A stretch of 64,000 nucleotides of DNA from Corynebacterium guangdongense. Lineage in GTDB: Bacteria; Actinomycetota; Actinomycetes; Mycobacteriales; Mycobacteriaceae. The stretch lies in the NCBI RefSeq assembly GCF_030408915.1, contig NZ_CP047654.1, forward strand, positions 1,488,001-1,552,000, in the 5' to 3' direction. The first letter of the stretch is position 1, and every line of letters begins with the position of its first letter. Below the pieces are notes generated by a model, which did not search any database, was not told where the DNA came from, and saw only the letters and a program-made list of their open reading frames with translations. Shown here in pieces: positions 34,605 through 43,012 of this stretch. A program made the translations under genes and the position numbers.

Positions 34605-35837
34605 CTACTTCAGGCCGGGTTCAGCGACCCTGGCCGCCACCTCGGCGGCGAAGGCCGCGACCACCGGGTGCTCCGGTGCACGGCCGGCGGCGGCGAAGCG
34701 CTGGAGGGCCTCAAAGGTCTCGTAGAAATCGCGGCGCACCAGGAGCTCGTCCTGGGTGAACGGGGCCTCGGAGGCGGGGCGCAGCAGGCTCGGGTACTCC
34801 TCGGCCTTCTGCGCGTCCACGGCGCGGGCCGTCTGCGCGACGACGCCGGACAGGCTGCCGTAGCGCATCAGCGACAGAGACGACATGGCCCAGCCGATCA
34901 GCGCGATGGTGATGCGGCTGTGCAGCATGTCCTCGTTGCGGGCGTTCGGCCAGATGTCGCTCACCTCCTCCACCCAGGACTCGATGAAGATGACGGCCTC
35001 ATCGTCGGTGATCGGTCGGGTGGAGACGAACTGGGGGAAACCGGCGATGACGCATGCGATGTCGAAAGCGACGTCGCGGAATGCGGCCCACTCGTAGTCG
35101 AGGAAGTGGGTCTTGTCGGAGACGATGATGTTGTCCGGGGAGAGGTCGAAGGGGGTGAAGGCGCGTGCCCGTCCCACCGTCAGACGAGTGTTGGACTCGT
35201 CGGCGAGGGTGCGGACCTCCCGCGGGACGCTGATCCCGCCGGCCTCGAGTATTTCGACGCCCGCGGTCACGGCGAAACCGAGTGACTCGTCGCGCTGCTC
35301 GTGCAGTTCGGCGATCTCGGGGTGGTTGCGCAGCAGGCGCGCGAGCAGGGTCTCGAAGGCCTGCTCCTTGCCTGCCGTGGCGGCGTGCATGCGTCCCAGC
35401 GAGCTCCCCAGGTTGCGCAGGATCTCCCGCCGCTCCTCGGTGCCGCGGTGCCGGAGGAGATCGTCGAAGGTGTCCCCGTCTCCGGAGTCGGTGAGCACGA
35501 TGATGCGCTTGGCGATGTCGTGCGCGAGCAGCACCGGACCCGGGCGGACCTCCTCGGACAGGGAGTTCGTGAACTGGTAGGCCGCCACCTCGCGCAGGAG
35601 GGCGGCGTCGTCAAGCTTGTCCCCGGTCTCCGGGATGTATTTGAGCACGACGCTGCGCTGCTGCAGGAAGGGTGAGGGGGCGACGCGGGCACGCAGGACG
35701 GTCGCGGCGCCCGAGCCGGTGAGTTGTTCCACGTCGTGGAGCTCCTGGCTGCCGCCGCAGCGGTTGGACAGGAGGTCCTCGGCGACGTCGACAATCTCGG
35801 TGGGGTTGAGCACGGTGGTTCTACTCTCCTTGGCCAT
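34605..35837 (-). CDS. Aminoglycoside-phosphotransferase-fold kinase of unknown substrate
   Basis: 410 aa from ATG 35837. It has a protein-kinase-like (APH/choline kinase) fold. Seen: an N-lobe with VVLKYIPE (candidate ATP-binding Lys), the catalytic loop [12 protein letters not shown] (replaces the HGDLSPGN-type motif; the His is not there) and the metal-binding [14 protein letters not shown] helical C-terminal region follows. The substrate is not predictable. It is probably a small-molecule kinase rather than antibiotic resistance, because it is embedded with rarA and alaS (gap to rarA 7 bp). A GTG 36 nt downstream, behind AAGGAG, is an alternative start. Confidence 0.75.
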   Translation of the reverse strand: MAKESRTTVLNPTEIVDVAEDLLSNRCGGSQELHDVEQLTGSGAATVLRARVAPSPFLQQRSVVLKYIPETGDKLDDAALLREVAAYQFTNSLSEEVRPGPVLLAHDIAKRIIVLTDSGDGDTFDDLLRHRGTEERREILRNLGSSLGRMHAATAGKEQAFETLLARLLRNHPEIAELHEQRDESLGFAVTAGVEILEAGGISVPREVRTLADESNTRLTVGRARAFTPFDLSPDNIIVSDKTHFLDYEWAAFRDVAFDIACVIAGFPQFVSTRPITDDEAVIFIESWVEEVSDIWPNARNEDMLHSRITIALIGWAMSSLSLMRYGSLSGVVAQTARAVDAQKAEEYPSLLRPASEAPFTQDELLVRRDFYETFEALQRFAAAGRAPEHPVVAAFAAEVAARVAEPGLK

Positions 35838-35881
35838 ACCGTCGTTCAGCGGTGTGCTGACCACGGTACGGCAGGTAGCGG

Positions 35882-35912
35882 TCCGCGGGGGAAGCGACGC
35901 CTCCCCCGCGGA
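35882..35912 (-). terminator. GC-rich hairpin, possible aspS terminator
   Basis: TCCGCGGGGGA (35882-35892) and TCCCCCGCGGA (35902-35912) form a perfect 11-bp stem with a 9-nt loop, 28 bp past the aspS stop. There is no T-run, so it would be an I-shaped terminator or an attenuating structure before the kinase gene. Confidence 0.5.
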
Positions 35913-35940
35913 ACCGATTCAGCACGAGGCCGGCGGTCGG

Positions 35941-37761
35941 CTACTTCGCCGTCGCGTCCTCGCCCTTGTCCTGAGCCTTCTCGGCGGTCTTCTTCGGCTT
36001 GACGTCCAGGCCCGCCTCCCGGCGCTGCTGCGCGGTGATCGGCGCCGGTGCCTCGGTCAGCGGATCGACGCCGCCGCCGGACTTCGGGAAGGCGATGACG
36101 TCGCGGATGGAGTCGAAGCCGCCCAGCAGCGAGACGATGCGGTCCCAGCCGAAGGCGATGCCGCCGTGCGGCGGGGCGCCGAACTTCATGGCGTCGAGCA
36201 GGAAGCCGAACTTCTCCTCAGCCTCCTCCGTGGAGATGCCCATGACGTTGAACACGCGCTGCTGCAGCTCGCGGTCGTGGATACGGATGGAGCCGCCGCC
36301 GATCTCGTTGCCGTTGCAGACGATGTCGTAGGCGTAGGCCAGGGCTTCACCCGGGGTCTCGTCGAAGGAGTCGATGTACTCCGGCTTCGGGGAGGTGAAG
36401 GCGTGGTGGACGGCGGTCCAGGCGGAGCTGCCCAGGGCGACGTCACCGGAGGCGGTCGCGTCGGCGGCCGGCTCGAACATGGGGGCGTCGACGATCCACA
36501 CGAAGGCCCAGTCCCCCTCCTTGATCAGGCCGAGCTTCTCGGCGATGGCGCCGCGGGCGGCGCCGAGGAGGGCACGGGAGGACTTGGTCTCGCCGGCGGC
36601 GAAGAAGATGCAGTCACCCGGCTTCGCGCCGACGTGCTCGACGATGCCGGCACGCTCAGCCTCGGTGATGTTCTTGGCGACCGGGCCGGACAGCTCGCCG
36701 TCCTCGCCAACGAGGATGTAGGCCAGTCCGTGGGCGCCGCGCTGCTTGGCCCACTCCTGCCAGGCGTCGAGCTGACGGCGCGGCTGGGATGCGCCACCCT
36801 CCATGACCACGGCGCCGACGTACTCGTTCTTGAAGACGCGGAAGGTCGTGTCCTTGAAGAACTCAGTGCACTCGGTGATCTCGATGTCGAAGCGCAGGTC
36901 CGGCTTGTCGGAGCCGTAGCGGCGCATGGCCTCGGCGTAGGTCATGCGCGGGATCGGGGTGGTGATGTCGTAACCGATGAGCTTCCACAGCTCGGTGAGG
37001 ATCTCCTCGCCCAGGGCGATGACGTCCTCCTGATCGACGAAGGACATCTCGACGTCGAGCTGGGTGAATTCCGGCTGGCGGTCCGCCCGGAAATCCTCGT
37101 CGCGGTAGCAACGGGCGATCTGGTAGTAACGCTCCATACCGGCGACCATGAGCAGCTGCTTGAACAGCTGCGGGGACTGCGGGAGGGCATAGAAGCTGCC
37201 GGGCTTGAGACGGGCCGGAACCAGGAAGTCACGCGCCCCCTCCGGGGTGGAGCGGGTCAGCGTCGGGGTCTCGATCTCCGTGAAGTCGTGCTTGTCCAGG
37301 ACGGTGCGGGCCGCCTTGTTCGCGGCGGAGCGCAGACGCAGGGCCGTGGCCTGGCGGTCACGACGCAGGTCCAGGTAGCGGTACTTCAGGCGGGTCTCCT
37401 CGCCGACCTCGTTGGAGGAGGTGTCCTCCACCTGGAACGGCAGGGCCGCGGACTCGGAGAGCACCTTCAGCTCAGCGACATTGACCTCGATCTCGCCGGA
37501 GGCGAGGTTCGGGTTGGTGGATCCTTCCGGACGCGGCTCAACGACGCCGGTGACCTGGACGCAGTACTCGCTGCGCAGGTCGTGGGCCGCCTCGGCGACG
37601 TCGGACTCGCGGAACACGACCTGAGCCAGACCGGTGCGGTCACGCAGATCGATGAAGATCACGCCACCGTGATCGCGACGGCGGGCGACCCATCCGGTCA
37701 GGGTGACGGTCTGACCGTCCAGGTCTTTGCGGAGGTCTCCGGCGAGATGGGTACGCAGCAC
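35941..37761 (-). CDS. aspS: Aspartyl-tRNA synthetase (bacterial type)
   Basis: 606 aa from GTG 37761, behind AAGGA. The N-terminal OB fold binds the anticodon ([18 protein letters not shown]). Class II motif 2 is [25 protein letters not shown]. The bacterial GAD insertion spans about 290-420. Motif 3 is [15 protein letters not shown]. It ends in a Lys/Glu-rich tail. Actinobacterial AspRS is generally non-discriminating and works with GatCAB to make Asn-tRNA; whether that holds here depends on genes outside the window. An ATG 45 nt upstream is in frame but the GTG matches known N-termini. Confidence 0.97.
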   Translation of the reverse strand: MLRTHLAGDLRKDLDGQTVTLTGWVARRRDHGGVIFIDLRDRTGLAQVVFRESDVAEAAHDLRSEYCVQVTGVVEPRPEGSTNPNLASGEIEVNVAELKVLSESAALPFQVEDTSSNEVGEETRLKYRYLDLRRDRQATALRLRSAANKAARTVLDKHDFTEIETPTLTRSTPEGARDFLVPARLKPGSFYALPQSPQLFKQLLMVAGMERYYQIARCYRDEDFRADRQPEFTQLDVEMSFVDQEDVIALGEEILTELWKLIGYDITTPIPRMTYAEAMRRYGSDKPDLRFDIEITECTEFFKDTTFRVFKNEYVGAVVMEGGASQPRRQLDAWQEWAKQRGAHGLAYILVGEDGELSGPVAKNITEAERAGIVEHVGAKPGDCIFFAAGETKSSRALLGAARGAIAEKLGLIKEGDWAFVWIVDAPMFEPAADATASGDVALGSSAWTAVHHAFTSPKPEYIDSFDETPGEALAYAYDIVCNGNEIGGGSIRIHDRELQQRVFNVMGISTEEAEEKFGFLLDAMKFGAPPHGGIAFGWDRIVSLLGGFDSIRDVIAFPKSGGGVDPLTEAPAPITAQQRREAGLDVKPKKTAEKAQDKGEDATAK

Positions 37762-37914
37762 TTTTCTGGTCCTTGCCTTCCGTTTAAGGGGTAGATCTAG
37801 CGACAAAAAGATGTCAGTCCGAGCACACAGCCTACCTCTTCGATCACCCCCACGAGAGTCGACCCCGCTTATTCACCATTCTCTCAGGGGCGCTGATGTG
37901 GCATATTTCAAATC

Positions 37915-38814
37915 ATGACCTTCAAGGACAACATTCAGCTTGAATCCGGTCGCGCGAGCTCCGGCGGCGGCCGGGGCATGGCGATCGGCGGCGCCGGCGG
38001 CATCGGCGGTCTCCTCCTGGTCGGGCTGTTCCTTCTTCTGGGTGGTTCGCCGGAGCAGGCCGGGCAGGTGCTGCAGAACCAGCAGCAGTGGTCCAATGAA
38101 ACCTCCCAGGATGACGGCACGGATCCCTTCGCCCACTGTCAGACCGGAGCCGACGCGAACCAGTATGAGGACTGTCTCGTCTACGGCGCGGCCCTGAGCG
38201 TCGACGACTACTGGGCCGAGCAGCTTCCGGCCCAGGCGCAACTCGAGTACCAGGAGCCGGGTCTGGTCATCTTCCAAGACGCCGTCCAGTCCGGTTGCGG
38301 CATGGCGTCCGCGTCCACCGGCCCCTTCTACTGCGGCGCCGACCAGTCCGCGTACTTCGACACGTCCTTCTTCGGCCAGCTGAAGAATTTCGGTGGCTCG
38401 GACGCCCCCCTGGCGCAGATGTACATTGTCGCGCACGAGTTCGGCCACCACATCCAGTACCTGCAGGGCACCATCCAGCTGGTCGACTACAACGATCCGG
38501 GCAAGGACTCGATGGCCGTGAAGATGGAGATGCAGGCCGACTGCTACGCCGGAATGTGGGTGAGCCAGGCAGACAAGGGCGAGGACGCCATGCTCGAGCC
38601 GATCACCCAGGAGCAGGTTCAGACCGCCATCGACACCGCCCGCGCGGTGGGTGACGACAACATCCAGCGTCGTTCCGGGGGCGAGGTGCAGCCGGACCTG
38701 TGGACCCACGGCTCCTCCGAGCAGCGACAGGAGGCGTTCATGACCGGGTACCGCACCGGCTCCATGCAGGCCTGCGACTACCCCGAGCTCGGTGTGGGCG
38801 GCAGGCGCGCCTAG
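37915..38814 (+). CDS. Membrane-anchored neutral zinc metallopeptidase (YpfJ family)
   Basis: 299 aa. An N-terminal Gly-rich cytoplasmic segment precedes one membrane helix (~28-43, GIGGLLLVGLFLLLGG). The zincin domain is extracellular. The zinc site is HEFGHHIQY (~174-182); a third ligand Glu is likely in MEMQADCYAGMW. Four or more Cys residues (CQTG…DCLVYG, SGCGMAS…YCGAD) suggest disulfides. Substrate unknown. The start has no ribosome binding site; a CATATT box 7 nt before the ATG hints at a leaderless mRNA. Divergent from aspS. Confidence 0.9.
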   Translation: MTFKDNIQLESGRASSGGGRGMAIGGAGGIGGLLLVGLFLLLGGSPEQAGQVLQNQQQWSNETSQDDGTDPFAHCQTGADANQYEDCLVYGAALSVDDYWAEQLPAQAQLEYQEPGLVIFQDAVQSGCGMASASTGPFYCGADQSAYFDTSFFGQLKNFGGSDAPLAQMYIVAHEFGHHIQYLQGTIQLVDYNDPGKDSMAVKMEMQADCYAGMWVSQADKGEDAMLEPITQEQVQTAIDTARAVGDDNIQRRSGGEVQPDLWTHGSSEQRQEAFMTGYRTGSMQACDYPELGVGGRRA

Positions 38815-38967
38815 TCCGCTTGACGACGCACGCCGTCACCCCCGCAGGGAGGTGGCGGCGATTCGCATTTTCCGGCATAGATGCAGGCAGAGGCAATGTC
38901 GGGCTGTCCCGCTAAGGTGTGAGCCACATGACGAACACGCGTTCGACCATCCCGGGGGAGTCCAGCC

Positions 38968-40518
38968 ATGACCAGCGCGCCTGCCATCTGTTCCGATGAC
39001 CTGCACACCGCCGCCGACTGGGTGACGTCCATCCACTCGGCCACCGACGCCGAACTGGACACCGAGCTAGCGGAATCTATCCTCTCGACCGAGGTCCGCC
39101 GGGCCCGCTTCCTGGTGGCCCTGGGGGAATTCGACGCACGGGGCCTGGCGGAGTCCCGAGGTGCCGTCAACATCGTCGTTTACCTGGCGCGCCACCACGG
39201 ACAATCCCGGCGCGCCGCGCAGGACATCCGCACCACCGCGAGAAGGCTCCACGCCTGGCCCCGGGTCGCCGCGCACATGCTCACGGGAGCGCTGACCTAT
39301 TCCAAGGCGAAGCTGATTCTTCGCCGCATCACCGAGGAGAACCAGGACGAGCTGATCGGCTGGGCGCTTTCCATGACCTGTGAGGAGCTGGCGATCAAAC
39401 TCACCGGCCTCGCGCGCTCGGACGAGGAGGAGCCTGTCGAGGAGGACTACGCCCGTTGCTTCGTCGATCCCGACACCGGGCGGGTGCGGCTCCAGGTGAG
39501 TGTCGGGCCCGCGCTTGGCGCGGAGCTGCTCGCGGCCCTCAAGGTCGGCGAGAGGCTGCAGGACGGGGACTTGTCCACGGACGAGTCGCCATTGGATCTG
39601 CTCGGCCCGCTTCGAGAAGGACTTGCTGAAACCGAGGAGGACGAGCGACGTCCGTACCACTGCAGTCTCTCGCCCGAGGAGATTCTCCCTCCCTTGGGTG
39701 AACGGGATCAGGAGTACATCGCCTGGGCGGACTACCAGCGCGGCGGCGACTACGCCGCACATCAGGCATGGGCGGATGACGGCGGGCCATGCCATGACGA
39801 GGACGTTGATCCGCCCACCCCGGGACAGCCCCGTCCCCCGGTGGTGGGTAAGCACCGGGACAGGACCCGGTTCGGCCCCGCTCAGGGACATCGTCTACTG
39901 GCCTCCTTGATGACTCTGGTGCGTTCGGCGCTCCTGCAGCCCCGCTCGGCGGTGCGGGCTCCCGGCGCGGAGATCAACGTCATCGTGGACGCGGACGGAC
40001 AGCCTCGTCTCCCCCACCAGCCCGGCACAACGCGGGAGGACCTGGTTTCACTGATTCTCAACGGGGCAATGCGGGTGCATCTGCGCAATGTCGACGGGGT
40101 GACCATCGAGATGACGAAGTCCACCCGGGTGGTGCCCGCAGCGACCGAGCACGCGGTTCTCGTGGCTTCCGGCCACAGGTGCTCCACTCCCGGGTGCGGG
40201 CACCAGCGGTTCCTGCAGTTGCATCACATCGAGCCCTTTGCCGAGGGCGGGCTGACGAATACCCGCAACCTGGTGGCGTTGTGCTCCGGCTGCCACTCCC
40301 TGGTCACCGACGGACTGTTGACCATTCATATCGACAAGGATCCGCGGTTGCTGCATTTCCGGATGCCGAACGGGAAATCCTTCACGTCCGTCCGGCGAGG
40401 CCTGCCGACGCGTAACCCCGACGTCATCGATCACTACGAGGAGGGACCGGTCCCGGTCGGGGATGAAGACCTGGCTCCCCCGCCGATCCCTCCAGGGGTC
40501 CTGACTTTCGGGGAGTGA
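38968..40518 (+). CDS. DUF222 / 13E12-repeat family protein with C-terminal HNH nuclease domain
   Basis: 516 aa. The N-terminal DUF222 helical domain spans about 35-230 (EVRRARFLVALGEFDARGLAE, HHGQSRRAAQDIRTTARRL). An Asp/Pro-rich linker follows. The HNH domain is at ~400-450: RCSTPGCGHQRFLQLHHIEPFAEGG, LVALCSGCHSLVTDG, with the two zinc CxxC-like pairs and catalytic HH intact. This family is multi-copy in Mycobacteriales and often called 13E12 repeat. Its biological role is unknown; it is not proof of a prophage. Start ATG 38968 has GGGGGAG upstream. Confidence 0.88.
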   Translation: MTSAPAICSDDLHTAADWVTSIHSATDAELDTELAESILSTEVRRARFLVALGEFDARGLAESRGAVNIVVYLARHHGQSRRAAQDIRTTARRLHAWPRVAAHMLTGALTYSKAKLILRRITEENQDELIGWALSMTCEELAIKLTGLARSDEEEPVEEDYARCFVDPDTGRVRLQVSVGPALGAELLAALKVGERLQDGDLSTDESPLDLLGPLREGLAETEEDERRPYHCSLSPEEILPPLGERDQEYIAWADYQRGGDYAAHQAWADDGGPCHDEDVDPPTPGQPRPPVVGKHRDRTRFGPAQGHRLLASLMTLVRSALLQPRSAVRAPGAEINVIVDADGQPRLPHQPGTTREDLVSLILNGAMRVHLRNVDGVTIEMTKSTRVVPAATEHAVLVASGHRCSTPGCGHQRFLQLHHIEPFAEGGLTNTRNLVALCSGCHSLVTDGLLTIHIDKDPRLLHFRMPNGKSFTSVRRGLPTRNPDVIDHYEEGPVPVGDEDLAPPPIPPGVLTFGE

Positions 40519-40520
40519 GC

Positions 40521-40538
40521 CGCGCACACGTGTGCGCG
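40521..40538. repeat. 18-bp perfect palindrome
   Basis: CGCGCACACGTGTGCGCG is a perfect palindrome with no loop, starting 3 bp after the HNH gene stop. It opens the longest gene-free stretch of the window on the plus strand (40519-40938). It could be a protein-binding site or cruciform; it is a poor terminator. Confidence 0.6.
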
Positions 40539-40651
40539 TGCGTGAGAAGGCCAGGCGTTGCTTCTTCCAGGCCACGGCGGTGTCCGGCGATGTCGTGTTC
40601 GGGGCCGTCGCGGATTCTCGGGCATAGGAGCAAGCATGGTATCCCGGGCGG

Positions 40652-40882
40652 TCATGGGGTTCGGCGCAGATACAGCGCGGCGATGCGGGTGCGGAACTGG
40701 TGGGCGATGAGGTTCCCGTCGTCCTGGTGGAGCATGCCCGGCGCGACGTAGTCCACCAGGGTCGCGAAGCCGGCGGCCCGGTTCCCCCGGGGTGTGGCGG
40801 CCATGAGGGCGACCGTCGCCTGCGAGCGTCCGCGCGGGACAGCGGCGAGCGCGGTTCCGGCTCCGTTTACACTCCCTGGTTG
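40652..40882 (-). pseudogene. Probable remnant of a gene (C-terminal fragment), unknown family
   Basis: An open frame of 76 codons on the minus strand has strong GC-rich third positions. Its residues look protein-like: TPRGNRAAGFATLVDYVAPG, then HQDDGNLIAHQFRTRIAALY. An in-frame TGA at 40883-40885 closes it upstream. No proper ribosome binding site exists; the only ATG (40804) would give 50 aa. I do not recognise the family. It may be a decayed C-terminus or a small real gene. Confidence 0.35.
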
Positions 40883-40938
40883 TCATGAGCGGTCATTGTG
40901 CCAGAGCCGCGGGCACGGACCTGGCTAACCTGGGCGCC

Positions 40939-41670
40939 ATGAGTGAAACCCCCATCAACCGGGCGGTGGCTTTCCTGGCCGCCTACAACGACATCGAACA
41001 ACACCTGCGTGACTACGTCGACGGCAAGAACTGGGTGAACTTCCCGAGCCTGGTGAAGATCGCCAAGAAGAAGAAGTTGATCAATAACGCCCAGGGCGAC
41101 GATCTGCTCGAGTTCAATGAGCTGCGCAACGCCATCAGCCATGGCGAGTACCGGGACCTGCGGCCCATCGCTGAGCCGCTGCCGGAGACCGTGGCCGAGA
41201 TCGAGGCGATTCGGGACGTCGTTCTGCACCCGCCCCTTGCGACGGAGGTGCTCGGGCACCAGGAGGTCAAGACCTTCGACGTCGGCGACGACGTCCGGGA
41301 GGCGCTCAAGCTCGTGCGCTCGACGCTGATCTCCCAGTTCCCGATCTATCACCGGGGCCGCTACGTCGCCCTGCTGACGACCAACACCATCGCCCGGTGG
41401 GTGGCGGCGGATCTGGACGACAACGACCATCTCGACGCCCGCACCATCGGCGAGGTGCTGCGCTTCGCGGAGGACAACGACCGGGCGGTCTTCCTGCCCC
41501 GGACAGCTACGGCGCTGGAGGCGATCGACGCCCTCACCCACCCCGACGGGAACGGGGCCATTCCGCGGGCGGTGATCGTCACCGAGCACGGCACCCACGA
41601 GCAGCGCCCCTTCCGCGTGATCGGCGGCTCCGACATCGTGGCGCTGCTGGCGGCCGTCGGCAGGCACTGA
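40939..41670 (+). CDS. HEPN-like domain fused to tandem CBS-like domains
   Basis: 243 aa from ATG 40939. Residues ~5-100 are helical and carry LRNAISHGEYRDL. R63-N-A-I-S-H68 fits the R-x4-6-H active-site motif of HEPN ribonucleases. Residues ~110-243 look like two CBS motifs (FPIYHRGRYVALLTTNTIARWVA and PRAVIVTEHG…FRVIGGSDIVALL), which usually bind adenine nucleotides. There is no ribosome binding site; TAACCT ends 7 nt before the ATG, so the mRNA is probably leaderless. An in-frame start at 40885 exists but adds an unlikely sequence. Function is inferred only from domains: a nucleotide-regulated RNase or RNA-binding protein. Confidence 0.7.
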   Translation: MSETPINRAVAFLAAYNDIEQHLRDYVDGKNWVNFPSLVKIAKKKKLINNAQGDDLLEFNELRNAISHGEYRDLRPIAEPLPETVAEIEAIRDVVLHPPLATEVLGHQEVKTFDVGDDVREALKLVRSTLISQFPIYHRGRYVALLTTNTIARWVAADLDDNDHLDARTIGEVLRFAEDNDRAVFLPRTATALEAIDALTHPDGNGAIPRAVIVTEHGTHEQRPFRVIGGSDIVALLAAVGRH

Positions 41671-41699
41671 CGGGACAGGGAACCCCCGCCGCCACTTTG

Positions 41700-41741
41700 T
41701 TGACACGTCACTATGGGGGTGGCAGAGTGTTCAGGGAACAC
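41700..41741 (+). promoter_or_regulatory. Promoter and operator candidate of the LLM oxidoreductase gene
   Basis: TTGACA (41700-41705), a 17-bp spacer, then CAGAGT. A perfect inverted repeat GTGTTC-AGG-GAACAC (41727-41741) covers the predicted transcription start, as a repressor site would. It is 36 bp before the start codon. The cognate regulator is unknown. Confidence 0.5.
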
Positions 41742-41776
41742 GATTAGTTGGACACAGGCACACACAGGAGCAGACC

Positions 41777-42910
41777 ATGCAGTTCGGCATCTTCACCATC
41801 GGTGACGTCACCACGGATCCCACCACCGGAACCACCCCCACCGAGGGCGAGCGCATCAACGCCATGACCCAGATCGCCCTGAAGGCCGAGGAGGTCGGAC
41901 TCGACGTCTTCGCCACCGGCGAGCATCACAACCCGCCGTTCGTGCCCTCCTCCCCCACCACCCATCTGGCCTATATCGCGGCACAGACCAAGAACCTGAA
42001 GCTCTCGACGGCCACCACCCTGATCACGACCAATGACCCGGTGAAGATCGCCGAGGACTACGCCTTCCTGCAGCACCTGTCCGGCGGGCGCGTCGACCTC
42101 ATGATGGGCCGGGGCAACACCGGCCCGGTCTATCCGTGGTTCGGCAAGGACATCCGCCAGGGCATCCCCTTGGCCATCGAGAACTACCATCTCCTGCGCA
42201 AGCTGTGGCGTGAACCGGTCGTCAACTGGGAGGGCAAGTTCCGTACCCCGCTGCAGGCCTACACCTCCACCCCCGCCCCGCTCGACGGGGTGCCGCCCTT
42301 CGTGTGGCACGGTTCCATCCGCTCCGTGGAGATCGCCGAACAGGCCGCCTTCTACGGAGACGGCTTCTTCCACAACAACATCTTCTGGAACAAGGAGCAC
42401 ACGGCGAAGATGGTGGGCATCTACCGGCAGCGCTACGAGGCCTACGGCCACGGCCGGGCCGATCAGGCCGTCGTCGGCCTGGGCGGCCAGTTCTACGTCG
42501 CCGAGACCGAGGAGCAGGCCAAGAAGGAGTTCCGCCCCTACTTCGACAACGCCCCGGTCTACGGCCACGGGCCGTCGCTGGAGGATTTCTCCGAGATGAC
42601 CCCGCTGACCGTGGGCACAGTCGAGCAGGTCATCGAGCGCACCATGCAGTTCGCGGACTGGGTGGGCGACTACCAGCGCCAGCTCTTCCTCGTCGACCAC
42701 GCCGGCCTGCCCCTCGAGGTCGTCCTGAAGCAGGTGGAGATTCTCGGCACCCAGATCGTGCCGGAGCTGCGCGAGCGCATGGAGGCACGGCGCCCTGAGC
42801 ACGTCCCCTCCGAGCCGCCGACCCACGCCTCCCTCAAGGAGAACCGTTCCGCCCCGCACTTCCGCGTCACCCCGGGCGAAGACGGCACCTCCGCCGAGTA
42901 CCGAATCTAG
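41777..42910 (+). CDS. LLM class flavin-dependent oxidoreductase, CE1758 family
   Basis: 377 aa. It is a luciferase-like TIM-barrel monooxygenase that uses reduced FMN delivered by a partner reductase. Seen: MQFGIFTIGDVTTDPTTGTTPTEGERI, FATGEHHNPPF, the SGGRVDLMMGRGNTG segment typical of the bacterial luciferase family, and VWHGSIRSVEIAEQAAFYGDGFFHNN. AGGAG lies 7 nt before the ATG. The FMN reductase follows 102 bp downstream; the two form the CE1758/CE1759-type pair. The substrate is unknown. A McbR-type operator between the genes points to a sulfur compound (inference). Confidence 0.9.
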   Translation: MQFGIFTIGDVTTDPTTGTTPTEGERINAMTQIALKAEEVGLDVFATGEHHNPPFVPSSPTTHLAYIAAQTKNLKLSTATTLITTNDPVKIAEDYAFLQHLSGGRVDLMMGRGNTGPVYPWFGKDIRQGIPLAIENYHLLRKLWREPVVNWEGKFRTPLQAYTSTPAPLDGVPPFVWHGSIRSVEIAEQAAFYGDGFFHNNIFWNKEHTAKMVGIYRQRYEAYGHGRADQAVVGLGGQFYVAETEEQAKKEFRPYFDNAPVYGHGPSLEDFSEMTPLTVGTVEQVIERTMQFADWVGDYQRQLFLVDHAGLPLEVVLKQVEILGTQIVPELRERMEARRPEHVPSEPPTHASLKENRSAPHFRVTPGEDGTSAEYRI

Positions 42911-42947
42911 GCCCGGACCCACGTCAGACAGTCCCGTATATGACGCT

Positions 42948-42963
42948 TAGACCACTTGGTCTA
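42948..42963 (+). promoter_or_regulatory. McbR-type operator before the FMN reductase gene
   Basis: TAGACCA-CT-TGGTCTA contains TAGAC-CACTTG-GTCTA, an exact match to the corynebacterial McbR consensus. The overlapping TATGCT (42962-42967) is a good -10, and TATGAC (42939-42944) lies 17 bp upstream. The operator thus sits between -35 and -10 of a promoter for the reductase gene alone. Confidence 0.72.
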
Positions 42964-43012
42964 TGCTGGGCTGGATACCACGCTCGCCCATTTTCAAGAA
43001 GGTGAAGATTTC

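Noticed and set aside
34605..35837. Aminoglycoside resistance gene
   Set aside because: Only the fold matches. The catalytic loop differs and the gene is embedded with rarA and alaS, so a resistance call is not supported.
38968..40518. DUF222/HNH protein as evidence of a prophage or mobile element
   Set aside because: These 13E12-type proteins are scattered in Mycobacteriales chromosomes. No integrase, att repeat, tRNA or phage structural gene is nearby.
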